Positions 1-9,200 of a stretch of DNA of 35,514 nt are shown in pieces (position 1 is the stretch's first letter; every line of letters begins with the position of its first letter). Source of the stretch: a candidate division TA06 bacterium (lineage in GTDB: Bacteria > Edwardsbacteria > AC1 > EtOH8). Position numbers and translations under genes: made by a program. The DNA lies in contig JACQXR010000133.1 of assembly GCA_016208585.1 (NCBI GenBank), positions 1 through 35,514 of the forward strand, given 5' to 3'. A model generated the notes under the pieces. The model was not told where the DNA came from, did no database searches, and saw nothing but the letters and a program-made list of their open reading frames with translations.

Positions 1-69
1 ACCATGGCCGGCCGGGCAGCCCTCGGCTTCCCCTTCGTTTTTTCGGCCGGGCTTGATTTCAAATTCTAA
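1..69 (+). CDS. C-terminus of an outer-membrane beta-barrel protein (partial)
   Basis: The window opens inside a reading frame that ends with TAA at 67-69. The last residues read GFPFVFSAGLDFKF: alternating hydrophobic positions ending in phenylalanine, which is the usual last strand and BAM-recognition signal of outer-membrane beta-barrels. A strong terminator follows 12 bases later, which supports a real gene end here. Only about 22 residues are visible, so the family cannot be named. A chance open frame is possible, but the terminal aromatic pattern plus the terminator make an outer-membrane protein the best reading. Confidence 0.5.
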   Translation, partial: TMAGRAALGFPFVFSAGLDFKF

Positions 70-81
70 TCAGATGTCTTT

Positions 82-112
82 AAAACGCCCCGTTCATGCG
101 GGGCGTTTTTTG
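82..112 (+). terminator. Rho-independent terminator
   Basis: An 11-bp perfect stem (82-92 with 99-109) with a six-base loop, rich in GC at its core and running into a T tract. It closes the partial outer-membrane protein gene. Because it lies inside the longer upstream extension of the sigma-factor frame, it argues that the sigma factor does not start before it. Confidence 0.9.
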
Positions 113-166
113 TTTATCAAAAATAAACCTTTTTCCGGCAACGGCAGTCTAATACCATGTAAGCAG

Positions 167-682
167 ATGATCGATCAGACAGCTCAAAAAATACGTTCCG
201 GACCTCAAACCTATGATATCAAAGAGGTTATAACATCCAACAGTCAGGCTATCTACCGTCTGGCATACCGGCTGACCGGCAATGTGGAGGATGCCAAGGA
301 CCTTACCCAGGAAGTGTTCATCAGGGCTTACAAGGGATTAGATAACTTTAAAGGACAGTCCGAGATCAAGACCTGGCTGTACCGGATAGCCATAAACCTG
401 GGGTCAAGCTGGCGCAAAAAGGAAATTTTTAGTTTGATCTCCCTGGACGAGATCTCGGAACCCCCGGCCCCCGACAGCCAGGACAGCGATACGGTCAGGG
501 CGGTAAAAAAGGCGGTCAGCGGACTGCCTTACAGACAAAGAATGGTCTTTGTGATGCGCCAGTACGAGGGATTTAAGCACGAGGAAATTGCCAGGATAAC
601 CGGAAGGACCGAAGGCAGCGTCAAGGCCAACTACCACCAGGCGGTGGAAAAACTGAAAACAAGTTTAAAAGATCTGATCTGA
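167..682 (+). CDS. ECF-family RNA polymerase sigma factor
   Basis: A 171-aa sigma-70-family protein of the extracytoplasmic function type. Region 2 spans about residues 20-85 (LTGNVEDAKDLTQEVFIRAY, then FKGQSEIKTWLYRIAIN). An acidic linker follows (SEPPAPDSQDSD), then region 4 at about 112-165 (LPYRQRMVFVMRQYEGF, HEEIARITGRTEGSVKANY), the helix-turn-helix that reads the -35 box. The frame stays open upstream to 53, but that extension crosses the terminator at 82-112, so the ATG at 167 is chosen; no strong ribosome binding site is visible. The next gene starts nine bases after the stop and encodes a one-TM protein, the usual arrangement for a sigma/anti-sigma pair. The regulon is unknown; the two downstream Spy-like genes are the obvious candidates. 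Confidence 0.92.
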   Translation: MIDQTAQKIRSGPQTYDIKEVITSNSQAIYRLAYRLTGNVEDAKDLTQEVFIRAYKGLDNFKGQSEIKTWLYRIAINLGSSWRKKEIFSLISLDEISEPPAPDSQDSDTVRAVKKAVSGLPYRQRMVFVMRQYEGFKHEEIARITGRTEGSVKANYHQAVEKLKTSLKDLI

Positions 683-691
683 AAATAAAAA

Positions 692-1207
692 ATGAAAAAC
701 GACAACAATATAAATAATCAGGACCGCACCACCCAAAAACTGCTGCAGCTGGTCGGGAGTTGGCAAGTAGAGATGCCCGAAGACAGGTTCTTCATCAACC
801 TTCCGGTGATGGTAGAAGAAAAAGTTAAGGAGCGGCCGTCCTCCTGGTGGCAGAAGGGCTGGATCTACTGGGGAGCCCTTTCCGGGGCCATGACCGCGGC
901 GGTGCTTTTGTTTGCCTGGCAATTGGGGACAGGTATCAGTGCCGACGGCAGGCTAGCCAGGGCCGCCTCGGAATGGGGCCTGGACGACTACGGCTGGGAA
1001 AGGGTGGACGAGGTCTTGGTCCAGTCTGGTCAAGTGGCCCAGCAGCAGAACCAGCTTTCAGCCAGCTTCCAGACCTACGGCAGCGAAGTTCTGATGGAAT
1101 ACAGCGTCAGCGAACAGGACGATTATCAGAGCGCCACTCAGGACCTTTCCGATGAAGAGTGGCAGGATGTCTTGGAACAAATATCAGCCAAAGAAAGGAC
1201 CATATAA
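692..1207 (+). CDS. Single-pass membrane protein, putative anti-sigma factor
   Basis: A 171-aa protein with a polar N-terminal domain (residues 1-56, probably cytoplasmic), one transmembrane segment at about 57-81 (starting WIYWGALSGAMTAAVLLFAW) and a polar C-terminal domain of about 90 residues, probably periplasmic. No HxxxCxxC zinc anti-sigma motif is visible, so this is not a classical ZAS protein. The anti-sigma call rests on position (immediately after an ECF sigma gene, with the next start directly after its stop) and on topology. It would hold the sigma factor at the membrane and release it on an envelope signal, perhaps sensed together with the Spy-like proteins encoded next. The sequence itself is not a family I recognise. 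Confidence 0.55.
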   Translation: MKNDNNINNQDRTTQKLLQLVGSWQVEMPEDRFFINLPVMVEEKVKERPSSWWQKGWIYWGALSGAMTAAVLLFAWQLGTGISADGRLARAASEWGLDDYGWERVDEVLVQSGQVAQQQNQLSASFQTYGSEVLMEYSVSEQDDYQSATQDLSDEEWQDVLEQISAKERTI

Positions 1208-1759
1208 ATGAAGAGGATAAATTTGATCCCGGCAGCCGTGATCCTGCTCATATCAGCCTTGGCCTGGGCCCAGCCTGGCCCGCAGGGCGGAGTGATGTCT
1301 CCCCCGCCAGGCATGATGGACGGAGGCGGTCCGGGAGCCTGCGAGGATCCCTGCCCCCGTGACAAGGACCGCAAAATGCTGGAGGCGGTGCGGATCGCCA
1401 GGATGACCGAGGCTTTGGAGCTTTCCGACCGACAGATCGCCGAATTCTTTCCCAAGCTCAAGCAGATGGAAGACGGCTTGATGGAACTGGGGAAAGCCAG
1501 ACAAAAATATATCGGCCAGTTAGACAGCCTGCTGAATGCCGGAGCCAGGGAGCAGGAACTGAAAGCCAAGATGGACCAGATCGAAAACAACGAGGTCGAA
1601 AGATGGCAGCGGATGAAGACCTTTAAAACAAAAATCGACGGGATCCTGACGGTCAAACAGCAGGCCAGGATGCTGGTGTTCATCCAGAAATTTGACGAGG
1701 AAATTAGGGACATGGTGCGGGATATCAGGCAAAAAAAGATGAAGCATTTCCGGCAATAA
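1208..1759 (+). CDS. Periplasmic Spy/CpxP-like protein (first of two)
   Basis: A 183-aa protein with a clear signal peptide (MKRINLIPAAVILLISALAWA, likely cleaved after AWA). The segment behind it is rich in Gly, Pro and Met and contains two cysteines (ACEDPC). The rest is highly charged and predicted helical, with ALELSDRQIAEFFPKL and ILTVKQQARMLVF resembling the two LTxxQ signatures of the Spy/CpxP/ZraP/CnrX group. Members of that group are periplasmic chaperones or metal sensors of envelope-stress circuits. The start codon directly follows the stop of the putative anti-sigma gene, so the two are probably translationally coupled. Being next to an ECF system suggests a CnrX-like sensor or a stress-induced chaperone; the sequence alone does not decide between them. 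Confidence 0.7.
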   Translation: MKRINLIPAAVILLISALAWAQPGPQGGVMSPPPGMMDGGGPGACEDPCPRDKDRKMLEAVRIARMTEALELSDRQIAEFFPKLKQMEDGLMELGKARQKYIGQLDSLLNAGAREQELKAKMDQIENNEVERWQRMKTFKTKIDGILTVKQQARMLVFIQKFDEEIRDMVRDIRQKKMKHFRQ

Positions 1760-1794
1760 TCAATAATAACCAAAATTAAAAGGAGGAAAGCAAA

Positions 1795-2307
1795 ATGAAA
1801 AAGGCGATCACCCTGGCGGTCATGCTGCTGGCAACGGTCGGTCTGGCCCTGGCCCAGTGCCCCATGGGGCCGGGCGAAGGCGATGGACCAATGATGGAAC
1901 ATGGCGGAATGAAGGATTGCGGAAATCCCGGAATGGGGATGGGAAGAGGCCAATGGTGGGAGAATCCCGAAGTAATTCAAAAGCTTAGCCTGACCGCCGA
2001 GCAGACCGAAAAAATCGACCAGCTGGCCTTAAAACACCGCAAGGAGATGGTCAAACTGGAAGCCGATATGAAGATCGCCAGGATGGAGTATCAGGACCTG
2101 CTGGAAAGCAACGCCACCGACAGCGAGATCCGCAAAAAATCCGGCGAGATGAAATCATTGATGAACAAACTGCACGACGCCAGGACCGAGCATATGCTGG
2201 AAGTGCGCAAGGTACTCACCGCCGATCAGCAGAAGAAACTGAAGGCCGAAAAAACCGGGATGCGCCGCCAGATGAAGAATAACCCCGGTTGTCAAGACAA
2301 AGATTAA
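1795..2307 (+). CDS. Periplasmic Spy/CpxP-like protein with a Met/His-rich N-terminus
   Basis: A 170-aa secreted protein: signal peptide MKKAITLAVMLLATVGLALA, then a segment rich in Met, His, Gly and Cys (MMEHGGMKDCGNPGMGMG) that could bind soft metals. A helical core with two LTxxQ motifs follows (LSLTAEQTEKIDQL and KVLTADQQKKLKAE). This is the Spy/CpxP/ZraP fold family of periplasmic chaperones and metal-responsive proteins. A strong Shine-Dalgarno (AAGGAGG) sits just ahead of the ATG, unlike the genes upstream, so this product is probably the most abundant of the operon. A terminator follows 30 bases later. Relation to the preceding gene: same family, distant paralogue. Confidence 0.85.
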   Translation: MKKAITLAVMLLATVGLALAQCPMGPGEGDGPMMEHGGMKDCGNPGMGMGRGQWWENPEVIQKLSLTAEQTEKIDQLALKHRKEMVKLEADMKIARMEYQDLLESNATDSEIRKKSGEMKSLMNKLHDARTEHMLEVRKVLTADQQKKLKAEKTGMRRQMKNNPGCQDKD

Positions 2308-2336
2308 AAAAGCAGCCCAATATTTTTGCTCCCAAC

Positions 2337-2370
2337 AAAGCGCCGTTTTTAATGAAGCGGCGCTTTTAGT
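2337..2370 (+). terminator. Rho-independent terminator of the ECF operon
   Basis: A 9-bp perfect stem (2337-2345 with 2358-2366, core GCGCCG) with a 12-base loop and a short T run. It lies between the second Spy-like gene and the promoter of the sigma-54 activator. Confidence 0.8.
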
Positions 2371-2387
2371 ATTTCTAAAAATTCCCG

Positions 2388-2416
2388 TTGACACCGGAAA
2401 ATTGTTATGGTAGACT
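2388..2416 (+). promoter_or_regulatory. Sigma-70 promoter of the sigma-54 activator gene
   Basis: TTGACA (2388-2393), a 17-base spacer, then TAGACT (2411-2416). The expected transcription start is at about 2423-2424, at or next to the A of the ATG at 2424, so the message should have no 5' leader. The TTG of the -35 box could be mistaken for a start codon in frame with the gene; the promoter reading excludes that. Confidence 0.8.
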
Positions 2417-2423
2417 ATTACCC

Positions 2424-4694
2424 ATGAGTAACAGATGGCAGAGATACGAGTTGGAGACCAAGCTGGCCGGCTTTTTGATAGTGCTGGTGCTTTTGGTGAT
2501 CAATCTGTCCGGCATTTGGCTGGTTTATAAAACCAAATCCCGGATGGACTCGATTCAACTCAGCCATATGGAATTGTTGGGCGGCTTGGCCCAAGCCGAA
2601 ATGGAAAAAGCCAAGGATCTGCCGAAAGATTCCCTTTGGTCATCCTGGCAGCGCCTGGCCCAAAGGACCGGCTTGGTTGGCATCGGCCTTTTAGACGGAA
2701 ACGGCAGGTGGGTTATCAAATACGACAAATACAGGCCCTGGAACCTGACGCCCGAAAATTACGAAAAACCGTTAACCGCTATGCCGCCATCCGCCTCTTT
2801 CAGTGAGAACGGTTTGGCCATTTCCCCCGCCTATGGCAGGCTGGGGCTTTTCTATTTTACGGCTTTTTACAAAGCAGGCCAAGGTCAAAGCATCCTGGCC
2901 CTGGAATACCCGGCCGGCGAAGAAGCGGCCATTGCCCGGGCGGCCAATATCCAGGTATTGACCGGAGCGATAGGATTCGGCCTGATCAGCATCATCGGGC
3001 TGTTTTACCTGAGGAACATCTTTTCGCCTTTCCGGCAGATGGCCCGGAGCGCCAGGAGCAAAATGGGCGAAGCATCTTCTGACCGGGCGGATTCCGACGT
3101 GGACCTGGTGGTGAAAACCTACGATCAAATGATAGAGCAGCTTAAGGCCAAGGGTCAAACCCTGCAACAGCTTTACGACAACGCGTTGGACCGGGCCGAG
3201 CAGAGCGAGCTGATAAAAAAACAGATCGTGGACAGCATAGACAAGGCCCTGATCACCATCGGCAAAAACGGGGAAGTAACCTCGTTCAACCGGGCCGCGG
3301 CCCAACTGGCCGGCGGGGAAGAGGCCGCGCAGATTTCCCGCTGGCTGAAAGAAAACAATCTTTTGGGCCTGATAGAAAACAAAAAGCCATGGGTGTGGGA
3401 AGCCAAACACCCCAAATACGGCCTGAGGTACCTGCAGGCCGAACTGTATAATCTGGCCGACCCTGCGGGACAGAACACAGGCAGCATCATAGCGGTGACG
3501 GACATCACGGAGGCCAAAAACATGGAAGAACAGGCCCGGCTGTATGACGGCGCCCTGCTGATGGCCCAGGCTTCCCAAAAACTTTTGGAGAGGATCAAGC
3601 CGGAAATTGCGGCCCTGAAAGATCCGGCAAACGCCGCTTTAGCCCAGCCCGGACTCTGGCAAAAGCGCCTGTCCGAAATTGAGCGGGCGGTGGAAGACCT
3701 GGGCCAGTATCTGACCTACCAGCCGGCCGGAATCCCGGAAACATCGGGTTCGGAGATCATCCATGTCTCTAAAGGAATGTCCGATGCGCTGGAGATGGCC
3801 CAAAAGGTGGCCAAGACGGAAAGCACGGCGCTTTTAACCGGGGAATCCGGCACCGGCAAGGAGCTGGTGGCCCGGGCCATTCACCGCCAAAGCCCCAGGA
3901 ACAAGGGGCCGTTCGTATCCATCAATTGCGGGGCTTTGCCGGAAACGCTTTTGGAGTCGGAGCTTTTCGGCTACTTAAAGGGAGCCTTTACCGGGGCCTA
4001 CAAGGACAAGCCGGGGCTGTTGAAGGCGGCCGAGGGCGGCACTTTCTTTTTGGACGAGATCGGCGAACTGCCTCTTTCGCTGCAGGTAAAACTTTTGCGG
4101 GCGCTGCAGGAGCGCGAAGCCACCCCGGTGGGCGGCGCCAGGCCCTTCAAAGTTGATGTCCGGTTCATAGCGGCCACTAATCAGAATCCGGAACAATTGG
4201 TGAAATCGGGAAAATTCAGGCAGGATCTCTATTTCAGGCTTAACGTCTTTCCCATAGAACTGCCCCCGCTGCGCCAAAGGCCGGAGGACATCATCCTGTT
4301 GGCCGAGCATTTTGCGGAAAAACACTGCCGGAAAGTTAAAACTCCGGTCAAGCATTTTACCAGGGACAGCCTGGAAATTTTAACCGGCTATCAATGGCCG
4401 GGCAATGTCCGGGAACTGGAGAATGCGGTGGAGCGGGCGGTGGTGATGGCCGAGGGAAATCTGATCAAACCGGAGCACCTGAATATAACAGAAGGAAAAG
4501 TTCCAAACGATCCAAAGGTTGAAAAGGATTTGGGTTTACTGGAAGTTTCGGCCAGGGCGGCGGCCGCCTCCGAGGCCCAAATGATCAAAGAGATGTTGAA
4601 GGAGACCGGGGGGAACAAAAGCGAAGCTTCCCGTAGGCTAAAGATCAGCTACCGGGTGATGCTTAAGAAGATAAAAGATTATCAGCTGGAATAA
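2424..4694 (+). CDS. Membrane-bound sigma-54-dependent activator (PAS, AAA+, Fis-type HTH)
   Basis: A 756-aa regulator. The N-terminus carries TM1 (about 15-35), an extracytoplasmic sensor of about 140 residues and TM2 (about 176-196). A coiled linker and a PAS domain follow (about 266-365, [15 protein letters not shown] at its end). Residues 375-435 are a helical stretch in the place a histidine-kinase dimerisation domain would occupy, but no H-box or ATPase domain follows. The sigma-54 AAA+ module (about 445-680) is complete: Walker A GESGTGKE (473-480), GAFTGA (520-525), Walker B FFLDEI (541-546) and [14 protein letters not shown] Fis-type HTH ends the protein ([15 protein letters not shown]). 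It thus combines the sensor of PilS with the output of PilR and should hydrolyse ATP to open sigma-54 promoters. One such promoter lies 254 bases downstream, ahead of the pilin operon. There is no receiver domain. Confidence 0.93.
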   Translation: MSNRWQRYELETKLAGFLIVLVLLVINLSGIWLVYKTKSRMDSIQLSHMELLGGLAQAEMEKAKDLPKDSLWSSWQRLAQRTGLVGIGLLDGNGRWVIKYDKYRPWNLTPENYEKPLTAMPPSASFSENGLAISPAYGRLGLFYFTAFYKAGQGQSILALEYPAGEEAAIARAANIQVLTGAIGFGLISIIGLFYLRNIFSPFRQMARSARSKMGEASSDRADSDVDLVVKTYDQMIEQLKAKGQTLQQLYDNALDRAEQSELIKKQIVDSIDKALITIGKNGEVTSFNRAAAQLAGGEEAAQISRWLKENNLLGLIENKKPWVWEAKHPKYGLRYLQAELYNLADPAGQNTGSIIAVTDITEAKNMEEQARLYDGALLMAQASQKLLERIKPEIAALKDPANAALAQPGLWQKRLSEIERAVEDLGQYLTYQPAGIPETSGSEIIHVSKGMSDALEMAQKVAKTESTALLTGESGTGKELVARAIHRQSPRNKGPFVSINCGALPETLLESELFGYLKGAFTGAYKDKPGLLKAAEGGTFFLDEIGELPLSLQVKLLRALQEREATPVGGARPFKVDVRFIAATNQNPEQLVKSGKFRQDLYFRLNVFPIELPPLRQRPEDIILLAEHFAEKHCRKVKTPVKHFTRDSLEILTGYQWPGNVRELENAVERAVVMAEGNLIKPEHLNITEGKVPNDPKVEKDLGLLEVSARAAAASEAQMIKEMLKETGGNKSEASRRLKISYRVMLKKIKDYQLE

Positions 4695-4947
4695 ATGCAC
4701 CTATCTTTTTATTTTAGGAAAGACAGGATTAACATGATTTACATTTTATGACTACACGGAGGCTGGTTTCAAATTTGGTTTTTGAGGGGTATTATTTAGG
4801 TGGAGTTTGGTTGTTACTCAAAAATGACCCGAAGCGACCAAGTATTACTTTTGGGTAACACTAAAAGGTGGTTTATTTGGGGATCCAATTTTAAACATAA
4901 TTTCATAAGCTATTGCCCAACAATAAGATAATCGGTTAATTTTAACA
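4695..4947 (+). other. Intergenic regulatory region upstream of the pilin operon
   Basis: An AT-rich gene-free stretch. At 4716-4750 is a fragment of a dispersed repeat (AGACAGGATTAACATGATTT) of a kind common in environmental genomes. TTTTTGAG (4779-4786) and CTCAAAAA (4817-4824) form an inverted pair that could be binding sites for the upstream activator; this is weak evidence. No terminator with a clear T tract is visible after the activator gene. Confidence 0.4.
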
Positions 4948-4963
4948 TGGTATAAACATTGCA
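4948..4963 (+). promoter_or_regulatory. Sigma-54 (-24/-12) promoter of the pilin operon
   Basis: TGGTATAAACATTGCA: the GG and GC doublets are exactly ten bases apart, with TGG and TTGCA as in the consensus TGGCAC-N5-TTGCA. The start site should fall near 4973, just ahead of the CGGAGG ribosome binding site (4976-4981) of the first pilin gene. The gene immediately upstream encodes a sigma-54 activator with an intact GAFTGA motif, which makes this the likely target. Confidence 0.75.
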
Positions 4964-4989
4964 TATTTATCATAACGGAGGTAAAAGTA

Positions 4990-5442
4990 ATGAAAGAAAA
5001 AGGGTTTACGTTAATAGAGCTGATGGTGGTGATTATAGTAATGGGCATCATGATGGCGATCGCCATCCCGAACCTTACCCGCAATCTCCCATATCGGAAC
5101 TTGATTAACGGGCGTGATCAGGTGAGGATTGACCTTTCTGCAGTCCGGCAACGCGCCATTACCCAGGACAGTGCCTACGGTCTTTACTCCCCCGCTGGTA
5201 GTCTCAATCAATATTCCCTGTTCCTCGACCGCAACAAGGACGGCACCTTTACTGGCGGGGAACCGGCTCTAAAAACCATGAAACTTCCCAATGGTATCAC
5301 CTTCACCCAGGGCTGGAACCTAAGTTTCCTCTCCAGCGGCCAGTTGCCCGGAGGCATGGGCGCCGTTACCGTCACGTTGACCAACACCAAGGGCATGCGC
5401 GATTCTATTCTCGTCATGTTGTCCGGTGCCGTCTTTCACTAA
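4990..5442 (+). CDS. FimT/GspH-like minor pseudopilin
   Basis: A 150-aa type IV prepilin. The leader and N-methylation site read MKEKG/FTLIELMVVIIVMGIMMAIAI-type, with glycine at -1, phenylalanine at +1 and glutamate at +5, followed by the hydrophobic assembly helix. The globular part is short, contains NKDGTFTGGEPALK and resembles FimT/GspH pseudopilins in length. A good Shine-Dalgarno (CGGAGG) precedes the ATG. It is the first gene behind the sigma-54 promoter and is followed by three more prepilin-type genes. It would be processed by a PilD-type peptidase (not in the window) and sit in or prime the pilus tip. Confidence 0.85.
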   Translation: MKEKGFTLIELMVVIIVMGIMMAIAIPNLTRNLPYRNLINGRDQVRIDLSAVRQRAITQDSAYGLYSPAGSLNQYSLFLDRNKDGTFTGGEPALKTMKLPNGITFTQGWNLSFLSSGQLPGGMGAVTVTLTNTKGMRDSILVMLSGAVFH

Positions 5443-5474
5443 AACTAATTTTAACCTTCAACGGTGGTACGGCC

Positions 5475-5864
5475 ATGCGCACAATATCTAAACAAACCGG
5501 GTTCTCAATAATCGAGCTGTTGGTGGCCATCACAATCCTGGCGATTGTGGTCATGGGCATCGGCTCGCTGTTTGCTTCCGGGATGCGGGCCAGCACCCAG
5601 GTCAGGCTTCATAGCCGCGCGACCAGCCTGGCCGAAGCCACAATCGAGGAGTTGGAGCGGCTGCCAAGAACGGCCGCCGAACTGAGCGCCGGCAATCACG
5701 GCCCTGAGATCATTGATGGCATTTTCGTACGCAGTTGGAACGTCACGGTCAACTCACCGATCCGGGACATGCGGTCCGTTACCTTAAACGTGTCGTTCCG
5801 AAACATCGCGCGGAGCGACAGCACGAGGATCTCATTAACCATGTATCTGAGACCACGTATCTGA
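5475..5864 (+). CDS. PilV-like minor pilin
   Basis: A 129-aa prepilin with leader MRTISKQTG, cleavage before F10, and the segment FSIIELLVAITILAIVVMGI with glutamate at +5. The pattern of a helix, a region rich in SLAEATIEELE and a short beta-rich end is typical of PilV/GspI minor pilins. The last codons lie in a 14-bp tandem duplication (5844-5871): the second copy shifts frame and supplies the TGA stop, so the original C-terminus may have been longer or different. It lies 32 bases after the FimT-like gene. A repeat element separates it from the next pilin gene. Confidence 0.8.
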   Translation: MRTISKQTGFSIIELLVAITILAIVVMGIGSLFASGMRASTQVRLHSRATSLAEATIEELERLPRTAAELSAGNHGPEIIDGIFVRSWNVTVNSPIRDMRSVTLNVSFRNIARSDSTRISLTMYLRPRI

Positions 5865-5871
5865 GACCGCG
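5844..5871 (+). repeat. 14-bp tandem duplication at the end of the PilV-like gene
   Basis: Two adjacent 14-base units starting TATCTGAGACC (5844-5857 and 5858-5871) differ at one base. Because 14 is not a multiple of three, the duplication changes the reading frame; the PilV-like stop codon (5862-5864) lies in the second copy. Confidence 0.85.
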
Positions 5872-5890
5872 ATGGGATGCCTGCCTTTCC

Positions 5891-6096
5891 GGCTGGCCGT
5901 TGAGTATCCCACCTGGCCTCGATGCTTCGATACATTCACCACAAGTCTAGCTGGACCACTCGGCCAACCTGTCCGCCCCCGTTCACATAAACGGGGCAGG
6001 CTCCGCGCTGGCGAAGGAGGACGGCGGGGCGTACTTGTGCTGAACCCTTCGGTACCGCTCAGGATAAACTCCGTTGAAGCATCGAAACGGCCAGCC
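5891..6096. repeat. Inverted-repeat-bounded dispersed element in the pilin operon
   Basis: The 345-base gap between the PilV-like and PilW-like genes has nested inverted repeats at its ends: GGCTGGCCGTT (5891-5901) with its complement at 6086-6096, and CGATGCTTC (5920-5928) with its complement at 6076-6084. Inside are motifs such as GTGCTGAACCCTTCGG and CTCAGGATAAACTCCG, common in non-coding dispersed repeats of environmental bacteria. No convincing gene is present. The rest of the gap to 6209 is AT-rich and ends in the GGAGG ribosome binding site of the next gene. Confidence 0.6.
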
Positions 6097-6209
6097 AACT
6101 CAATGTCCGTAGGCCGTATTTTCCAATAGTGAATATTTGCCAAAGAGATATAACTGAGATCCGAGTTGCAAAAAATTTCAAAAGCTCAGACTGAGCTGAC
6201 GGAGGAACT

Positions 6210-9200
6210 ATGAAACGCAAGGGATTTACCCTAATCGAGTTGATGGTGGCGGTCACCGTGCTCGGCATCGTGATGGCCGCGATCATGGTGGTGGTCAACA
6301 ACGCGAACCGGGCCAAACGCGATAACGACCTGGTGATGGAGGCCCAGCAGCAGGCGCGGGCCGGCCTGGACATGGTGGTGCGCGACGTTAGGACCATTGG
6401 CTACGACATTCCGTTCGCCGGCAGCCAGCTCAGGGTCGTCTACGCGCGGCCGTTCGAGTGCATATTCAACAGCAATATCAGTCCCTACCCGGACAGCCAG
6501 AACATCAGGCAGCAGCCGCTGTGTTACGATCCGGCGATTTCGCCGACATGCCCCAATGCTTTGAACATCGCAGTGTTCTTTACCACCGGCGCCGAGACCT
6601 ACCGCTACACCATCGACTCCGACAACGATGGCGATTATTTCTCGGGCGCCGACAAGAGCGACGACGCGATCGAGCGGGGCACCACAAACCCCAACGACTA
6701 CGTGCTGGTGCGGCAGGCCTACGGCAAGATGATCTCGGGCACATACAGCGGGACCAACAACATCTATCCCGCGCTCAACCAGCCGGTGGCCCTGATCCGG
6801 GGGCCGGCCAACAGCACCGACTATACGGTAGAGCCGTTGTTCCAGTACTGGTACCGCCCGGCAGGGAGCGATACGTTGCGGCTATATGGCGACGCAAACG
6901 GCGACAAAACGCTGACTGGTGCCGAGCGAAATTTCGCCAACCCCTCGGCCGACATCCTGGCCAGCATCGAGGAGATCACGACCACCGTAACGGCGGAGAC
7001 CCGCAACCAGATCCGCGGCGTTTATAGGCAGGTGGTGGTGACAACCCGGACCAACCTGAACAATGTGCCGATCTCGTCCACCCGCTATACGGTCAGCGGC
7101 AGCTACACATATCCCGAAGCCGGCTCCAGCCCGGTCCCCGACGCCAATGTCTATATCAGCTCGGGCACGATGCAGACCACGAACTCGGCCGGAGCCTATT
7201 CGTTCACGGTGGACCCCGGCACCTACACCGTTACTCCGGAGAAGCTGATTGACGGAACAGGGTACTATTATCTGCTGAGGCATCCGCAGGACACGCTGGC
7301 CGACGCCTCGTCCGCGAGCGTCGCTAACCTGAACTTCAAATACGAGGCCATCCCCGACGGCGAGATGTGCCACATCACCGGCGAGGTGTACAACGACACC
7401 ATCGCGCCAATCGGCCTGCCGGCCATGCCGACCGCCGGCGAGCGCCGCATCGGCGGGGTGACCGTCACGGCCACCGGCTTCTCGTCCATAGCGGGTACGG
7501 AATCAACGATCATCTCGGTGAGCAAGATCACCAATTCCAGCGGCCAGTACGAGCTCATCGTTCCGATTGGAACCTACACCGTGACCGAGTACGATTCGGC
7601 AGGCTACTTCTCGACCACGCCGAACGACACCGTCATCACCATGGCGGCTATAGGGACGACCATTACCAAGAACTTCGGCGACACCAAGCTCCCGGGCGGC
7701 TTCATCAAGATCACGGTCTGGGCGGATACGAACAAGAATTTTCTCCAGAACGCGGGCGAGCCGCTCATTCCCAATGTCAAGTGCTACGTTACCAGGGGGG
7801 GCGCGCAGGACATCCCGGTCGCCAACGGGCTAACCGACGCCAACGGACAGGTATTGCTCCAAGTGCCCGCGGACACTGTGCTCTCGATCATCGAGGTCGA
7901 CCTGGACTCGATGTATTCTACCTGCGCCATCAGGCTGGGATACACGGCCGGATTAGACTCGGCGAACTACGACACCTTAAAACCACGGAGCCGGCTTGAC
8001 AGCATCATCGTGCTTAGGGACTCAACCTACCGGGTGAAATTCGGGGATGTTACCGGCTTTGTTACCCTCAACCTGGGGACCACCGAGCGGGTGCTTTCTT
8101 TGATTACCCCCAACCTGGGCGAGACCGTGGATCCCCCCGGCTCCAATGACAACAGCTACGGGAACGACCCCGATTTGGTGCTGGGCACGGTCAGCGGGGG
8201 CACCTCCAACCTGTACGTCTGGTACAACCGCTACAAGAGCGCCACCACGTCATTTAACTCTATCTTCCCGTCCGGCGGCGGCGGGGTGGCCGTCCCCGAC
8301 CGCTCCATTGACCTAGGCAATGACATCTGCGCAATAACCGCAGCCAATTTCAACCCCAACGTGTCCAGCGACTACGGCACCAGCGATCTGGTCTGCGGGC
8401 TGGGCAAAAACGCCACCAGCAACATCAAGTGGGAGCCGTCTGTGGACGGCAACCCCGCCAAGAATCAGGGCGATCTGACCGCGTTCATCGGCTTCGCCAC
8501 CGCCACCGAAGTCCTGAACACCGACGTTACCAGCGCCGATGCCGCCATCATCGTCAATGACACCACCTGCGATTTCGTGATCGGGACCAACGACAACGTC
8601 AACCAAGGCCATCTGGAGGTGTGGCGGAACTACCGGACCAAGAATGTTACGCCCCAATTCGTGCGGGACAGCGCCTACTACAAAGCCGATTTCGCCGGTA
8701 CCGTCGACTTTGGCGAGATCCGGACCATCGTGCTGGCCGACGTGGTGGACAGCTTGGGCACCGGCACCGGAGCGGGTTCCAAGGATGGGCTCCTGGACAT
8801 CATCGTCGGCACCAAGACCAGCGGCACCTGGCCCAACTACAGCGGCCAGTTGGTTATCCTAAGGCGGGCCGGCCAGCAGAAGCGGTTCGTGGTGGACACC
8901 TGCGTTGCCACCGCCGGCGCCTACATCAATGCCATTGCCACTTACAACCACGGCAATTACAAGGACCTGGCCATCGGTTTTCGACTGCCGGGGGCCACTA
9001 GTACCGACTATGCCGGCGCCCTGTCATTGCTGCACAACAACGCCAACGGCACCTTTACCCAGACCGCCAAAGTAGCCATAGCCGGCGAGGTAACCTCGGT
9101 GGCCACCGGCCGGATCGACATCGACAACATTCCCGACGTGGTCTGCGGCGTTAAGACCGGCCTGAACACCGGCAAAACCCTGGTCTTCTACCAGAGCCCC

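Noticed and set aside
2772-3578. Long - strand frame (268 codons) opposite the sigma-54 activator
   Set aside because: A shadow frame of a well-supported gene.
5872-6129. Open frames on both strands in the gap between the second and third pilin genes
   Set aside because: They lie within an inverted-repeat element, have no Shine-Dalgarno and resemble translated dispersed repeats.
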